The notes beneath the pieces are model-generated. The model did not search any database. It saw only the letters and a list, made by a program, of their open reading frames with translations, and was not told the DNA's origin. A DNA stretch of 64,000 bases from OLB9 sp041392785 (GTDB taxonomy: Bacteria; Bacteroidota; Bacteroidia; Chitinophagales; Saprospiraceae). This document shows positions 36,557 to 44,396 of the stretch, piece by piece (within the stretch, counting starts at the first letter, position 1; every line of letters starts with the position of its first letter). Where the stretch lies: positions 1 to 64,000 of the forward strand of contig JAWKLK010000006.1 in assembly GCA_041392785.1 (NCBI GenBank). Direction: 5' to 3'. The translations under genes were made by a program, and so were the position numbers.

Positions 36557-39500
36557 TTACTGTGACGCTAGGGTGGACGCTACAGCCTGTCGCCTGTCAC
36601 TGTCACTGTATAGCTTGTTGTAGCACTTGGACTCACTGTGATGATTGCACCCGGAATCGCCTGTGCTCCATGCATAGCTACTGCCGCCACTCGCCGTTAA
36701 TGTTGTGCCTTCTCCTACACAAATCTCTGTGTCACCACTGATGCTACCATTTGGCAATGGGTTAACGATTACTGTGACACTCGTGGTGGATTCACAGCCT
36801 TTGTCGCTGGTTACTGTAACTGTATAGCTTGTTGTGCTACTTGGACTCACTGTGATGCTGCCGCCTGTTTGGCTTGTGCTCCATGCATAGCTACTGCCGC
36901 CACTCGCTGTTAATGTCGTGCTTTCTCCTACACAAATCTCTGTGTCACCGCTGATACTACCATTTGGTAGTGGGTTAACGATTACCGTAGCGTCGTCAGT
37001 AGCTGAACAACCATTACAATCTACCACTGTGATAGAGTAGGTCGTTGTATTTGCAGGGTTTACCATGATCATATTAGATGTCTCAGAAGTGGACCATGTA
37101 TATGTTATATTATTTAATACTGGGGAACTAGGACATTCTCCACCAAATACTCTTACATCATCTAATTCCCAACCTGTCATTCCACCGCGATCTTCGACAC
37201 AATAGCCATAAAGTTCGAATTCAAACGTTGAAGTCTCTTCAATTCGAAACTCTGGATGAGTTGAAAAATCGAAGGTTTCTAAGTTCCACGTTCTTTCCGT
37301 TAATAAGTCATTTTTTGCGTATATTAAATTTCCATTTTTATATACTCGAATTAAATATTTTTGGTTTATATTATTAATTCCAGTTGCTCCGTTTAGGGTC
37401 ACCCAATTATATGGGGATTGTTCTCTAAAGGTTAATTTTGTTAGTTTTCCTACTTCATTTGGATTTACAGTAACTGAAAATCTGATGGCATTTTCTCTTT
37501 CATACTCATTTGGATCACATGAAACAAGGTTCCCCACACATAGACCTGCACCACCTGTTCCATCAGGAGTGCAAGAATGGTCACCTCTGTTTCTTTTTAT
37601 AATTGTAGCGGAAATATCTTCTAGATTTCCACTATTTATAATTTCTGGGGTAAACTCAGTATAACTCAATTGATTAGCGGTGCCTTCTGCATTGCAATCA
37701 TCCAAATTCCAAGATACCAATAATTCTTTGACACAATCGTCTTTACAAAAAGTATTTCCAGAGACATTCGCCATCAACTTTGTAGATTCGCCAACACAAA
37801 ATTCAGTAACTCCACTAATATTAACTGTTGGATTAGGATTTACTATTATTGAGTGGACGCTAGTGCCGGTACAACCGTTTGAATCAGTAACAGTTAAATA
37901 ATAAAATGTTGTAACAGATGGTGCGACTTGAATAGTATTAGTATTGCCACCTGTACTCCAATGATAATTTATTCCTCCATCACCGGCCAATTCGACTTGT
38001 TCACCTAGACATATTTCGGTTTTACCAGTTATTGAGGCTTCAGGGAGGTGCATGACTGACGCCATTCTACTTGCTGTAGAAGAACAGCCATTTCCATCCG
38101 TCGCTGTTACAGTGTAGGTGGTTTCCATTCCTGGATTAATCATAATAGATGGTGATGTTTGACCAGTACTCCAAACATAAGATACTCCACCAGATGCAGT
38201 CAGTACTGATGATGTACCAACGCAAAATTCAGAATTACCTGAAATCACAATAATTGGTAATGGATGAACTTTTATTTCAATACTATTTGATGAGGTACAC
38301 CCATATTCATTTGTGGCTGTTACAGTATATTGTGTATTGATACTTGGTGAAACTGTAATAGATGATGATGTTTCTCCTGTACTCCAAATATAAGTCACAC
38401 CTCCAGAAGAAGTCAATGTGGTAGATTCACCTAAACAAATTTCCAGATCGCCTGAAATGGAGGTATTTGGCAAAGGACGTACAACTACTTGAACGGTTGT
38501 CTCATTTTCACAACCATTAGAATCTGTAGCCTTAACTGAAATATTTGTTGTGGACGTCGGCGAAATCGTTATTGAAGTTGATGTGGCACCAGTGCTCCAA
38601 ATATAAGATGTTGCTCCAGATGCTGTCAATGTTGTACTTTCTCCAAGACAAATTTCTAAGTCTCCTGAAATCACAGGGGAAGGTAATTCATTTACCACTA
38701 TGGAATGGGAAGTAGTTGATGAACAATTGTCGGCTGATGTGACAGTCACAGTGTAATTTGTAGTGGTAGAAGGCATAACTGTAATGGATTGGGTAGTTTC
38801 ATTTGTAGACCATGAATATTTACTTCCTCCTGAAGCCGTTAAAACAGCTTTTCCTCCTATACAAATTTCGGACTCCCCAATAATATTTGCATCAGGAAGT
38901 GGACGTACAGTTATATTTACCTGATCGCTGTATATGCATCCTTTACAATCAGAAACTGTGACTGTATATATACTTGAAGATAGAGGGTTAACTTGAATAT
39001 TAGGATTTGTGGATCCTGTTGACCATAAATAAGTTATCGGATTTTCAATGGTACTGACGTCACAGCAACCACCAAATACTCGAATATCGTCCAGCTCCCA
39101 ACCATTCATAACTCCATCTCTCGACACGACACAATATCCGCGTAATTCAAATCTAAAAACACTAATTTCTGAAACATTAAACTCTTCTATAGTAGTGAAA
39201 TCAAAAGTTTCAAGATTCCACGATCTCTCAGTAAGTCTTTCGTCTTCTTCATATATAAGTATATCATTTTTGTAAACTCGAATAAGGTATTTAGTATTAT
39301 AATTATTAACACCAGTAGACCCATTGGAGGTGACCCAATTTAGAGGTGATTGTTCTCTAAATGTTAGTTTTGTCAATCTTCCAATCTGCTCAGGTGTAAT
39401 AGTCACAGAGAATTTCACAGCTAAACTTGCATCATAATCGCTGGGATCACAACTTTCCATTGAGGGAATACACATACCTCCATCACCTGCATAAGATCCG

Positions 39501-40408
39501 ATTACAGGGGTACAAGAGTGATCTCCATTATCTCTATATATATTTGAAGCATCCACATCTGTACAATTTCCATTTGACGGAAAAGTGGGTACAAACTCAC
39601 TATAATTATATTGGTTTGCAGCACCATCTGCATTACATGCATCCAAAGTCCAGTTAACTAATAATGAATCTGTATTTTCTGAACATGTGGATTTACAAAT
39701 AGCTTGACCTGATCCTACCGCAGAAAGATCAAAAGAACTTCCTTTGCAAGCGGTCTGATCATCACCAGCATTGACATTTAAAGTTCCAACTTCCACTTCA
39801 ATAGTAGTGCTTGAAATGCAACCTGCTACATTTATATATTGTATAGTATATAAACCTGATTGAGAAGGTTGAAGATTATTTATAGTAAAAAAAGAACTCC
39901 CTGTTGGAGAATTATTCGAGTATCCACCTGGACCAGTAATAGTCAAACCTGATGTTCCTAAAGTTTGAACTCCTAATTTCAAAATTGAGCCTCTACAGGC
40001 ATACACTTTCTTTGCTTGATAAAATCCTGTTCCTTTGTCAACAAAAGGCGTCAACTGAGTGGGTTCTCCACCAGATAATATAATTTCTTTGTTTTGAACT
40101 TGCGTACATCCGCAACCATTTAAAGCAATGATGGTGTACTTTCCAGCTCCTAAATTAGGAACCGTTAGATTACCAGTTCCTTGAGCTATCTGCACGTTGT
40201 TTTGTAAAAGTTTGACAGAACGTAAGCAGGGATTAGCAGGTTGATCTGTCGCTGTAAAAGAAATTGACCCATCCTTCGCATAACAGGACGTGGGTTGTTT
40301 TACATCATTGATTATAATGGCGCAATTTTGTCCATTAATATTACCTACAAATAAAATAAATATAATGGCAATGACTTGCCAATAATAGTTTGGGTTGAGA
40401 TTGAGCAT
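36557..40408 (-). CDS. N-terminal fragment of the giant repeat protein, with signal peptide
   Basis: 1283 codons from the true start ATG at 40408. The signal peptide (about residues 1-26) ends NINGQN. A SprB-like region (DGSISFTATDQP, NLGAGKYTIIALNGCGC) and a PKD-like unit follow. Module copy 1 is at about 236-450 (LLVNWTLDAC ... IRVFGGCC). Seven divergent Ig-like units (PDANIIGESEICIGG and relatives) come next, then module copy 2 at about 886-1091 (LLVSWNLDDC ... VRVFGGEC). The array of near-identical units begins after that. The frame is lost near 36650, where CCCGGAATCG replaces CCTGAATCG. Surface exposure is inferred from the T9SS domain at the other end. Confidence 0.8.
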   Translation of the reverse strand: MLNLNPNYYWQVIAIIFILFVGNINGQNCAIIINDVKQPTSCYAKDGSISFTATDQPANPCLRSVKLLQNNVQIAQGTGNLTVPNLGAGKYTIIALNGCGCTQVQNKEIILSGGEPTQLTPFVDKGTGFYQAKKVYACRGSILKLGVQTLGTSGLTITGPGGYSNNSPTGSSFFTINNLQPSQSGLYTIQYINVAGCISSTTIEVEVGTLNVNAGDDQTACKGSSFDLSAVGSGQAICKSTCSENTDSLLVNWTLDACNADGAANQYNYSEFVPTFPSNGNCTDVDASNIYRDNGDHSCTPVIGSYAGDGGMCIPSMESCDPSDYDASLAVKFSVTITPEQIGRLTKLTFREQSPLNWVTSNGSTGVNNYNTKYLIRVYKNDILIYEEDERLTERSWNLETFDFTTIEEFNVSEISVFRFELRGYCVVSRDGVMNGWELDDIRVFGGCCDVSTIENPITYLWSTGSTNPNIQVNPLSSSIYTVTVSDCKGCIYSDQVNITVRPLPDANIIGESEICIGGKAVLTASGGSKYSWSTNETTQSITVMPSTTTNYTVTVTSADNCSSTTSHSIVVNELPSPVISGDLEICLGESTTLTASGATSYIWSTGATSTSITISPTSTTNISVKATDSNGCENETTVQVVVRPLPNTSISGDLEICLGESTTLTSSGGVTYIWSTGETSSSITVSPSINTQYTVTATNEYGCTSSNSIEIKVHPLPIIVISGNSEFCVGTSSVLTASGGVSYVWSTGQTSPSIMINPGMETTYTVTATDGNGCSSTASRMASVMHLPEASITGKTEICLGEQVELAGDGGINYHWSTGGNTNTIQVAPSVTTFYYLTVTDSNGCTGTSVHSIIVNPNPTVNISGVTEFCVGESTKLMANVSGNTFCKDDCVKELLVSWNLDDCNAEGTANQLSYTEFTPEIINSGNLEDISATIIKRNRGDHSCTPDGTGGAGLCVGNLVSCDPNEYERENAIRFSVTVNPNEVGKLTKLTFREQSPYNWVTLNGATGINNINQKYLIRVYKNGNLIYAKNDLLTERTWNLETFDFSTHPEFRIEETSTFEFELYGYCVEDRGGMTGWELDDVRVFGGECPSSPVLNNITYTWSTSETSNMIMVNPANTTTYSITVVDCNGCSATDDATVIVNPLPNGSISGDTEICVGESTTLTASGGSSYAWSTSQTGGSITVSPSSTTSYTVTVTSDKGCESTTSVTVIVNPLPNGSISGDTEICVGEGTTLTASGGSSYAWSTGDSGCNHHSESKCYNKLYSDSDRRQAVASTLASQ

Positions 40409-40727
40409 GAGTAAATAATTATTTCAAAAAAATAAATTATTTATATACGAATTATATAAATATTTGTGTAAAGATATTTAGTTTTGGAATTTGAGGAGGT
40501 TTTTTTTATACTTTAATTCATATATTTTTTTTGATAAATTGTCCTTATTAGTAATATGAATAAGTTATATCATATTTAGATTCTAATGTTTTTATATATC
40601 AATATTTATAATATAAGGAATCCAAATGTTGATTTGATTTCCATTTTTTAGTAAGCAGTTAATACAAGACAAATATTAAAACATTTTTAGATTATTATAG
40701 TTATATGCGTACAATTAATTTATCTCA
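40409..40727. other. AT-rich divergent intergenic region
   Basis: The region separates the giant surface-protein gene (minus) from sua5 (plus) and must hold both promoters. One TAnnTTTG match (TAGTTTTG, 40479-40486, plus strand) lies 240 bases before sua5 without a well-spaced -33 box. No RNA gene or hairpin is seen. Confidence 0.4.
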
Positions 40728-41696
40728 GTGGCTTTCTTGGGTACAAGTACTTCCATTGCAGCTGAGCTGCTAACTAAAGGAAATTTAGTAGGAATTCCTA
40801 CTGAAACTGTATATGGTTTAGCTGGGAATGCATTTGATCCAATGGCTGTCTCAAAGATATTTCAAATAAAGAGCCGCCCTTCATTTGATCCATTAATAGT
40901 TCACGTCAGTGATAGAGATGAGATCAGATATATAACAGAATACATACCTAGTGAATTAAAAGAACTGGTGGATTCATATATGCCAGGTCCATTGACAATA
41001 ATAGCAAAAAAAAGACAATTAATTCCAGATATAGTAACTGCTGGCAGCCCTTATGTTGGTATTCGAATTCCGAACCATCCTTTGACATTAGAATTATTGA
41101 ACAAACTTGATTTTCCATTAGCAGCACCTAGTGCCAATCCATTTGGTTATATTAGCCCTACCACAGCGCAGCACGTTGCCGATCAATTAGGGAGTAAGGT
41201 ATCCTATATATTAGATGGTGGGCCTTGTCAAGTGGGTGTGGAAAGCACTATTATAAAAGTTAATAATGATGGAAGTTTACAAATACTGAGAAAAGGTGGA
41301 TTGACCATTGAGCAGATAGCACACATTTCCGGAAAAAAACTTGAAATAAATGATTTTAGTTCTTCAAATCCACAGGCTCCAGGAATGCTTAGTAATCATT
41401 ATGCTCCGCGAGTACCATTAAACATTTGTGATTTGAAGAAGACAATTCAAAATGTGGATTTGAAAAGAACTGGAATAATATCTTTTTCAGAATTTTATGA
41501 AGATGTTTTGCCAAATCACTGTATCACATTATCAAAAAGTGGAGATTTTGGTGAAGCGGCTAGGAACCTATTTGCAGGAATGCGACATCTTGACAATTGC
41601 GATATTGATCAAATTTTAGTAGAGCTTGTCCCGGATACTGATCTTGGCTTTGCAATCAATGATAGATTAAAAAGAGCAGCTTCAAATAATATTTAA
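40728..41696 (+). CDS. sua5: L-threonylcarbamoyladenylate synthase (Sua5/YrdC/YwlC)
   Basis: It makes threonylcarbamoyl-AMP from threonine, bicarbonate and ATP for the t6A37 modification of tRNA. The YrdC domain shows GNLVGIPTETVYGLAGNA, KIFQIKSRPSFDPLIVH, PGPLTIIAKK, GIRIPNHP and APSANPFGYISPTTA. The C-terminal Sua5 domain begins at the linker APGMLSNHYAP. The full 322 residues mean the long Sua5 form. The start is GTG at 40728, because an in-frame TAA lies just upstream and no ATG is available before the conserved region. Functionally linked to mtaB at 396. Confidence 0.92.
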   Translation: MAFLGTSTSIAAELLTKGNLVGIPTETVYGLAGNAFDPMAVSKIFQIKSRPSFDPLIVHVSDRDEIRYITEYIPSELKELVDSYMPGPLTIIAKKRQLIPDIVTAGSPYVGIRIPNHPLTLELLNKLDFPLAAPSANPFGYISPTTAQHVADQLGSKVSYILDGGPCQVGVESTIIKVNNDGSLQILRKGGLTIEQIAHISGKKLEINDFSSSNPQAPGMLSNHYAPRVPLNICDLKKTIQNVDLKRTGIISFSEFYEDVLPNHCITLSKSGDFGEAARNLFAGMRHLDNCDIDQILVELVPDTDLGFAINDRLKRAASNNI

Positions 41697-41708
41697 ATAC
41701 AAATACAT

Positions 41709-42104
41709 ATGAGATACTTTAGTTTTCTTTTCATTACAATGACTTTGGTCTTTTCAGGTTGTTCAAAAAATGAAGATATAGGTACACTTACTAATGTCAA
41801 TTCATTGGAAGAGTTTAACAACACATTGGATTCAGGGGTTTCATTAATGTTTTTTCATGCTTCTTGGTGTACACTCTGTCAAGATCAAAGACCAGCGATC
41901 GAAGCTTTAGTCAATAGAGAAGATGTGAAGTCTGCAAAAATAGCACAGGTAGATTATGAAGTCGTTAAAGAAGTGGTCAATGCTTACGGTATCACTGGTT
42001 TTCCCACTATTGTTTTTTATAAAGATGGAATTGAGAAAAATAGACTCAATGGCAAAGGTCATACTGAAGAAGAATTGGCTGCTATTTTAAAATCATTGTT
42101 TTAA
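41709..42104 (+). CDS. Thioredoxin-fold lipoprotein
   Basis: A 131-residue protein with a lipobox (LVFSGC, lipidated Cys near residue 18) and a thioredoxin domain. The active site is WCTLC, the cis-proline region GITGFPTIVFYKDG. It is probably a periplasmic thiol-disulfide oxidoreductase anchored in a membrane. It starts 12 bases after sua5 and may be co-transcribed. The stop overlaps the end of the convergent glycosyltransferase gene by 12 bases. Confidence 0.88.
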   Translation: MRYFSFLFITMTLVFSGCSKNEDIGTLTNVNSLEEFNNTLDSGVSLMFFHASWCTLCQDQRPAIEALVNREDVKSAKIAQVDYEVVKEVVNAYGITGFPTIVFYKDGIEKNRLNGKGHTEEELAAILKSLF

Positions 42105-43112
42105 AAGCGATTCAATTTCTAAAGTGAGTTTGTCAGCTATTTGTGCTTGAGTCAAAGCAGAATAGTTAGGGTTCTTTATTGCCCATTCAGCTAAATATTC
42201 TTGTTCTGTCTGTCCAGGTGTGGGTATAAATAGTGCTTTGATGTCTAGATTTACGATATCCATTAAAGTGCTATAACCTGATCTTGCAACTAGTAATTTT
42301 GCACTATTGAGATATCGATTTACTTGTTGGGTATCGGCTATTGGTACGACATTTATATGTGGAGGCCATAGGTTGTCTTCATTCTTCGAAACGCCTCTTA
42401 TCACCACTATATTATAAAATGACCATGATCTTAATATTGTATTTAGTTCTTTTTCAAAAATAGTACGTTGAGGTTCGACACCAGAAAGTATCACTAAAAT
42501 ATCTATAGTTTTATCTTGATTTGCCTTTTTAATACGGGTGAGTGAACCCAAATATTTGATGGGAATTTTAACATTTTGACATTGACTCAGTTTGCCAGCC
42601 AGTGTATTTAATGTATCATCAGGAATCCAAAGTGTATGAAATTTATGTATTATTGATAGGTGCAGCTGTGTAGCAATGTTAGCCACCCAGTCAATAGAAT
42701 GTAAAATATTGATTTGATGACTTATATAAATATTGTATGTATTGCGGGTAAAAAAGCCGAAACGATTGTCAGAAATAATCTTGCTTATTCCTTCATTTTT
42801 AGAAATACTCCTGGCTGAAAATAGATCTAATATGAAATTTATTATAAGAGCTGGAATATTTATAAACATATTAATAATTGCACTACAATTCCCATAATAC
42901 AAAGGAATACGTTTCAATAAAATAACGTGATCAAATTCTCTTTTAAGTAAGGTATAACTAGCACCATCCGCAGCAATTGTCACCTTATTTACCTTACCTT
43001 CCAAAGCTTTGATTATGGGAATGCATCTTGTGGCATGACCCAAACCCCAATTCAATGGAGCCACTAGCACATTATCACTTTCATCAAAACATGTTACATC
43101 ATCAAAATTCAT
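42093..43112 (-). CDS. MurG-like glycosyltransferase (GT28-type)
   Basis: A 339-residue GT-B fold protein. The N-terminal domain opens with VLVAPLNWGLGHATRCIPIIKAL, a glycine-rich loop typical of MurG/MGDG-synthase relatives. The C-terminal donor domain has DILVILSGVEPQRTIFE and a late ARSGYSTLMDIVNL ... IPTPGQTEQEYLAEW block. Acceptor and donor are unknown. It is the last gene of the dtd-mazG operon, overlapping mazG by four bases (ATGA). Confidence 0.82.
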   Translation of the reverse strand: MNFDDVTCFDESDNVLVAPLNWGLGHATRCIPIIKALEGKVNKVTIAADGASYTLLKREFDHVILLKRIPLYYGNCSAIINMFINIPALIINFILDLFSARSISKNEGISKIISDNRFGFFTRNTYNIYISHQINILHSIDWVANIATQLHLSIIHKFHTLWIPDDTLNTLAGKLSQCQNVKIPIKYLGSLTRIKKANQDKTIDILVILSGVEPQRTIFEKELNTILRSWSFYNIVVIRGVSKNEDNLWPPHINVVPIADTQQVNRYLNSAKLLVARSGYSTLMDIVNLDIKALFIPTPGQTEQEYLAEWAIKNPNYSALTQAQIADKLTLEIESLLKQ

Positions 43113-43447
43113 AGTAGTTTTTCATTTTCTTTATGTCTACTATGATCTCGGCTGGTTTTTTTATCAATATTTTTCTGCAAGGCTGATGTAATATCTATGT
43201 CACATTGATTGGCTAAACAAGTCACAACCCAAATAACATCTGCTAATTCATCACTAAGTTTTTCTTTTTGTTCTTCCTTCGATAAGGGCGTTTTAAAAGA
43301 TTGTTCACCATACATTCTTGCTATGAGGCGACTTACTTCACCCACTTCCTCAGTGAGTATTGCCATATTTGTCAGTTGAGAAAAATATCTTACACCAAAG
43401 GTTTTAATCCAAGTGTCGACATATTTTTGGTAATCCGAAATATTCAT
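43109..43447 (-). CDS. MazG-like nucleotide pyrophosphohydrolase
   Basis: A 112-residue all-alpha NTP pyrophosphohydrolase. The metal-binding motifs are LTEEVGEVSRL (EExxE) and DELADVIWVV (ExxD). This is a single-domain house-cleaning enzyme, not the two-domain MazG. The ATG follows the dtd stop directly (TAAATG) and its stop overlaps the glycosyltransferase start. Confidence 0.9.
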   Translation of the reverse strand: MNISDYQKYVDTWIKTFGVRYFSQLTNMAILTEEVGEVSRLIARMYGEQSFKTPLSKEEQKEKLSDELADVIWVVTCLANQCDIDITSALQKNIDKKTSRDHSRHKENEKLL

Positions 43448-43903
43448 TTATTCTCTATTTTTTGAATCTATTATTATAGTCACTGGTCCATCATTCAGCA
43501 AAGATATTTTCATATCTGCTCCAAAAGTTCCACTCTTAACTCTTTCTCTTCCTATAGTTTCCTCTAAATTATTTAAAAACTTTTCATAAAGTGGTACTGC
43601 TATATCGGGCTTCGCAGATTTTATAAAAGATGGCCTATTACCTTTCTTGGTACTAGCGAAAAGTGTGAATTGACTTACTACCAATACTTCACCATTTATA
43701 TCCTGCACTGACAAATTCATCTTACTATCAAGGTCACTAAAAATTCTCATCTGAATAATTTTCTGTGTCAACCATTGTATATCTTCTAGCATATCTTCTT
43801 CTTCTACACCCAAGAATATTAGCAAACCACTATCAATAGTACACTTGACAACATTGTCAATTTTCACAGAAGCCTCAGAAACACGCTGAATTACTGCTCT
43901 CAT
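43448..43903 (-). CDS. dtd: D-aminoacyl-tRNA deacylase
   Basis: It hydrolyses D-amino acids (and glycine on tRNA-Ala) from mischarged tRNA. The family words are MRAVIQRVSEASVKI, LLIFLGVEEED, VVSQFTLFASTKKGNRPSF with the catalytic SQFTLFA, and the C-terminal LLNDGPVTIII carrying the cross-subunit GP motif. Length of 151 residues is normal. It is the first gene of an operon with mazG and a glycosyltransferase, transcribed from the promoter at 43935-43965. Confidence 0.94.
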   Translation of the reverse strand: MRAVIQRVSEASVKIDNVVKCTIDSGLLIFLGVEEEDMLEDIQWLTQKIIQMRIFSDLDSKMNLSVQDINGEVLVVSQFTLFASTKKGNRPSFIKSAKPDIAVPLYEKFLNNLEETIGRERVKSGTFGADMKISLLNDGPVTIIIDSKNRE

Positions 43904-43934
43904 AAACTTATAAACATTATTTAAAATTAGTATA

Positions 43935-43965
43935 CAAATGTAATTGATTTAGGATATTTTACAAA
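43935..43965 (-). promoter_or_regulatory. Bacteroidota-type promoter of the dtd-mazG-glycosyltransferase operon
   Basis: On the minus strand a -33 TTTG (43962-43965) is followed after exactly 19 bases by a -7 TACATTTG (43935-43942), matching the TTTG-N19-21-TAnnTTTG pattern. Transcription would begin near 43929, about 26 bases before the dtd ATG. Confidence 0.72.
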
Positions 43966-44353
43966 ATAGGTTTTCCACATCAATAATTAGAATAACTTTT
44001 TATTCATTGCATTAAATCCACATTCCTCAGGAAAACATAGATTTTTTTTTACCAAAATCTGTTTTAATGAAATTTTTAAAATACTCTTCACAAGTTTATC
44101 AACAAAATAATTACTTTATCTTATCCACATAGATTTATTTCATAATAATGTGGAAATGTTAATAACCATTTTAACTTCATCATTTATAAATGTAAACGAT
44201 AATAGATGTTTGTGTATAAACTCTTCAACCAATGTGAATAAATATTTTTTGCGGAGATATCCACATATTCACAAAACTAATAATAATAAGTGTTTATATA
44301 ATTTTCTATTTCTTTTTTATAATTATTATAAAATAAGAGAAGTTTTTTCATTT

Positions 44354-44383
44354 TTTGAAATCTATGAAAAGGGTGTACTTTTG
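44354..44383 (+). promoter_or_regulatory. Bacteroidota-type promoter of ctaA
   Basis: -33 TTTG at 44354-44357 and -7 TACTTTTG at 44376-44383 with an 18-base spacer. Predicted transcription start is near 44389, giving a very short leader before the ATG at 44397. Confidence 0.6.
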
Positions 44384-44396
44384 CGTATAAAAATGA

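Larger units (their letters stand above)
27640..36990 (-). repeat. 213-bp tandem repeat array (71-residue Ig-like units)
   Basis: The period is 213 bp, measured directly between GGGTT words at 34843 and 35056. About thirty units are present, many identical over more than 100 bases, interrupted by two copies of a longer unique segment. Unit variants differ mainly in one block (TGDSGAS versus TGQTGGS) and in synonymous sites. Near-identity at DNA level implies recent expansion or continued homogenisation, and makes the locus prone to recombination and misassembly. Confidence 0.9.
26044..40408 (-). pseudogene. Giant Ig-like repeat T9SS surface protein gene, interrupted by multiple frameshifts
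   Basis: Ten consecutive minus-strand frames read as parts of one protein of about 4,790 residues. It has one signal peptide (at 40408) and one T9SS type A sorting domain (ending at 26044). The body is roughly thirty 71-residue Ig-like (Ig_7/CHU_C-associated) repeats with the pattern GDTEICVGESTTLTASGGSS, YAWSTG, ITVSPSSTTSYTVTVTSDKGC and VTVIVNPLP. A propeller-like insert appears twice and a ~220-residue module three times. All frame breaks fall in DNA that is repeated elsewhere in the gene. The unique ends (37.0-40.4 kb and 26.0-28.1 kb) are unbroken. This favours consensus error in unpolished repeats over real gene decay, but both remain possible. Confidence 0.8.
43904..44396. other. Candidate chromosomal replication origin (DnaA-box cluster, AT-rich)
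   Basis: Four exact matches to TTWTNCACA are present: TTTTCCACA at 43971-43979 (+), TTATCCACA at 44121-44129 (+), TTATACACA at 44211-44219 (-) and TTATTCACA at 44233-44241 (-). Three one-mismatch boxes are at 44149-44157 (-), 44257-44265 (+) and 44265-44273 (+). The last four elements sit within 63 bases and are followed by a very AT-rich stretch (44276-44340) suitable as an unwinding element, including a TAATAATAATAA run. Two parS-like sites follow within 6.3 kb. No dnaA gene is in the window, so the call rests on these sites alone. Confidence 0.65.

Noticed and set aside
27640..36990. The regular 213-bp array considered as a CRISPR or a non-coding satellite.
   Set aside because: The period is a multiple of three, every unit encodes the same Ig-like fold, and there are no short repeats with unique spacers.
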